In this document: one piece after another, positions 40,334-40,575 of the stretch
How the letters are laid out: the number at the start of each line of letters is the position of its first letter
How positions within the stretch are numbered: the stretch's first letter is position 1
Assembly (NCBI GenBank): GCA_002309345.1
Contig: DBWZ01000016.1
Span: 1-40,575, forward strand
Length of the DNA: 40,575 bases
Source of the DNA: Pseudobutyrivibrio sp. UBA1225
GTDB lineage: Bacteria > Bacillota > Clostridia > Lachnospirales > Lachnospiraceae
Direction of reading: 5' to 3'
Position numbers and translations under genes: made by a program
Notes under the pieces: model-generated
Seen by the model: only the letters and a program-made list of their open reading frames with translations
Databases searched by the model: none
What the model was told of the DNA's origin: nothing

Positions 40334-40575
40334 GCGCCCCTCGCCCCTTATGGCTCCGGCCTTCGCCTCCGCCACCACACGCCGCGCTCCACGCCCCGCC
40401 GCCCAGTGCTATTGGGGTACCCCGCTGACAATTGAGCTAAAATTTTAGATTTTCTTAATGCTAAAATACCACCATCTGTGGGTGTACGTTCATCGATTTT
40501 ACAATTCGAAGGTTCTGTATTGTCTCTGACGGACATACCTCTGTATACAAAAAAGTTCCACAAACTAGACTTAGT
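40334..40575. other. GC-rich, C-skewed tail, unassigned
   Basis: About 40334-40411 is strongly GC-rich, with C dominating the plus strand. From about 40430 the sequence returns to normal A/T content. A minus-strand frame stays open from about 40348 to the right edge. Its normal-composition part could be the 3' portion of a gene that starts outside the window, but its GC-rich end encodes an Arg/Trp/Gly run that does not look natural. I do not recognise it. Confidence 0.3.

Noticed and set aside
40420..40500. tRNA or tmRNA end in the tail (GGGGTACCCC and CCACCA-like bases)
   Set aside because: No acceptor, anticodon or T-arm arrangement could be built on either strand.

Overview
The window looks like a chromosomal segment of a low-GC Firmicute, most probably a Lachnospiraceae member close to Butyrivibrio/Pseudobutyrivibrio. 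This rests on the A/T-rich composition, strong AGGAGG-type ribosome binding sites, the order priA-def ... fmt-rsmB-rlmN-prpC-prkC-rsgA-rpe-thiN, a small DUF6472-type cysteine protein, a PyrB/PyrI pair and FliS. The genus is an inference from recalled protein similarity. I see no rRNA, tRNA, CRISPR array, insertion sequence or phage structural gene.

Layout. 1-2062: a small BECR-fold nuclease-like gene behind a promoter with a LexA-like half-matched box, a structured RNA ending in a terminator, fliS, a coiled-coil partner and a run of hairpins. 2063-4376: a CapA-family surface metallophosphatase and pta, followed by long hairpins. 4635-10077: recJ, then a tight set of a lipase-like hydrolase, a two-TM membrane protein, a SAM methyltransferase and hslO. 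10257-15494: cell-envelope genes (L,D-transpeptidase, small-multidrug-export-type membrane protein, GH25 lysozyme with cell-wall-binding repeats) interleaved with hisC and a DUF6472 gene. 15744-17606: an unknown 125-aa gene and the divergent pyrBI operon (minus strand).

17696-20482 carries priA and def, and 31967-40317 carries fmt through thiN. In many Firmicutes these form one continuous housekeeping cluster. Here they are separated by about 11.5 kb (20483-31966) of accessory material: a minus-strand LnrLMN/LnrJK-like ABC transporter plus two-component system, a low-complexity surface protein, a DUF4869-like gene paired with a small P-loop ATPase, an XRE regulator, a lipoprotein, a MazEF-type toxin-antitoxin pair, and a 508-bp non-coding locus. 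That locus holds a palindrome, a promoter, a hairpin at the predicted +1 and three dyads of identical geometry (9-bp arms, 19-bp spacer). A further array of about 36-37-bp hairpin repeats follows fmt.

The fmt-thiN cluster joins translation initiation and ribosome maturation (Fmt, RsmB, RlmN, RsgA) with the PASTA kinase/phosphatase pair (PrkC, PrpC) that senses cell-wall state, then Rpe and ThiN, and ends in a strong terminator. The last 240 bases are GC-rich, C-skewed and unassigned. Several start codons were moved from the longest open frame to the codon that follows a Shine-Dalgarno sequence (pyrB, mazE, mazF, the DUF4869-like gene, the XRE gene and the small membrane protein at 13165).
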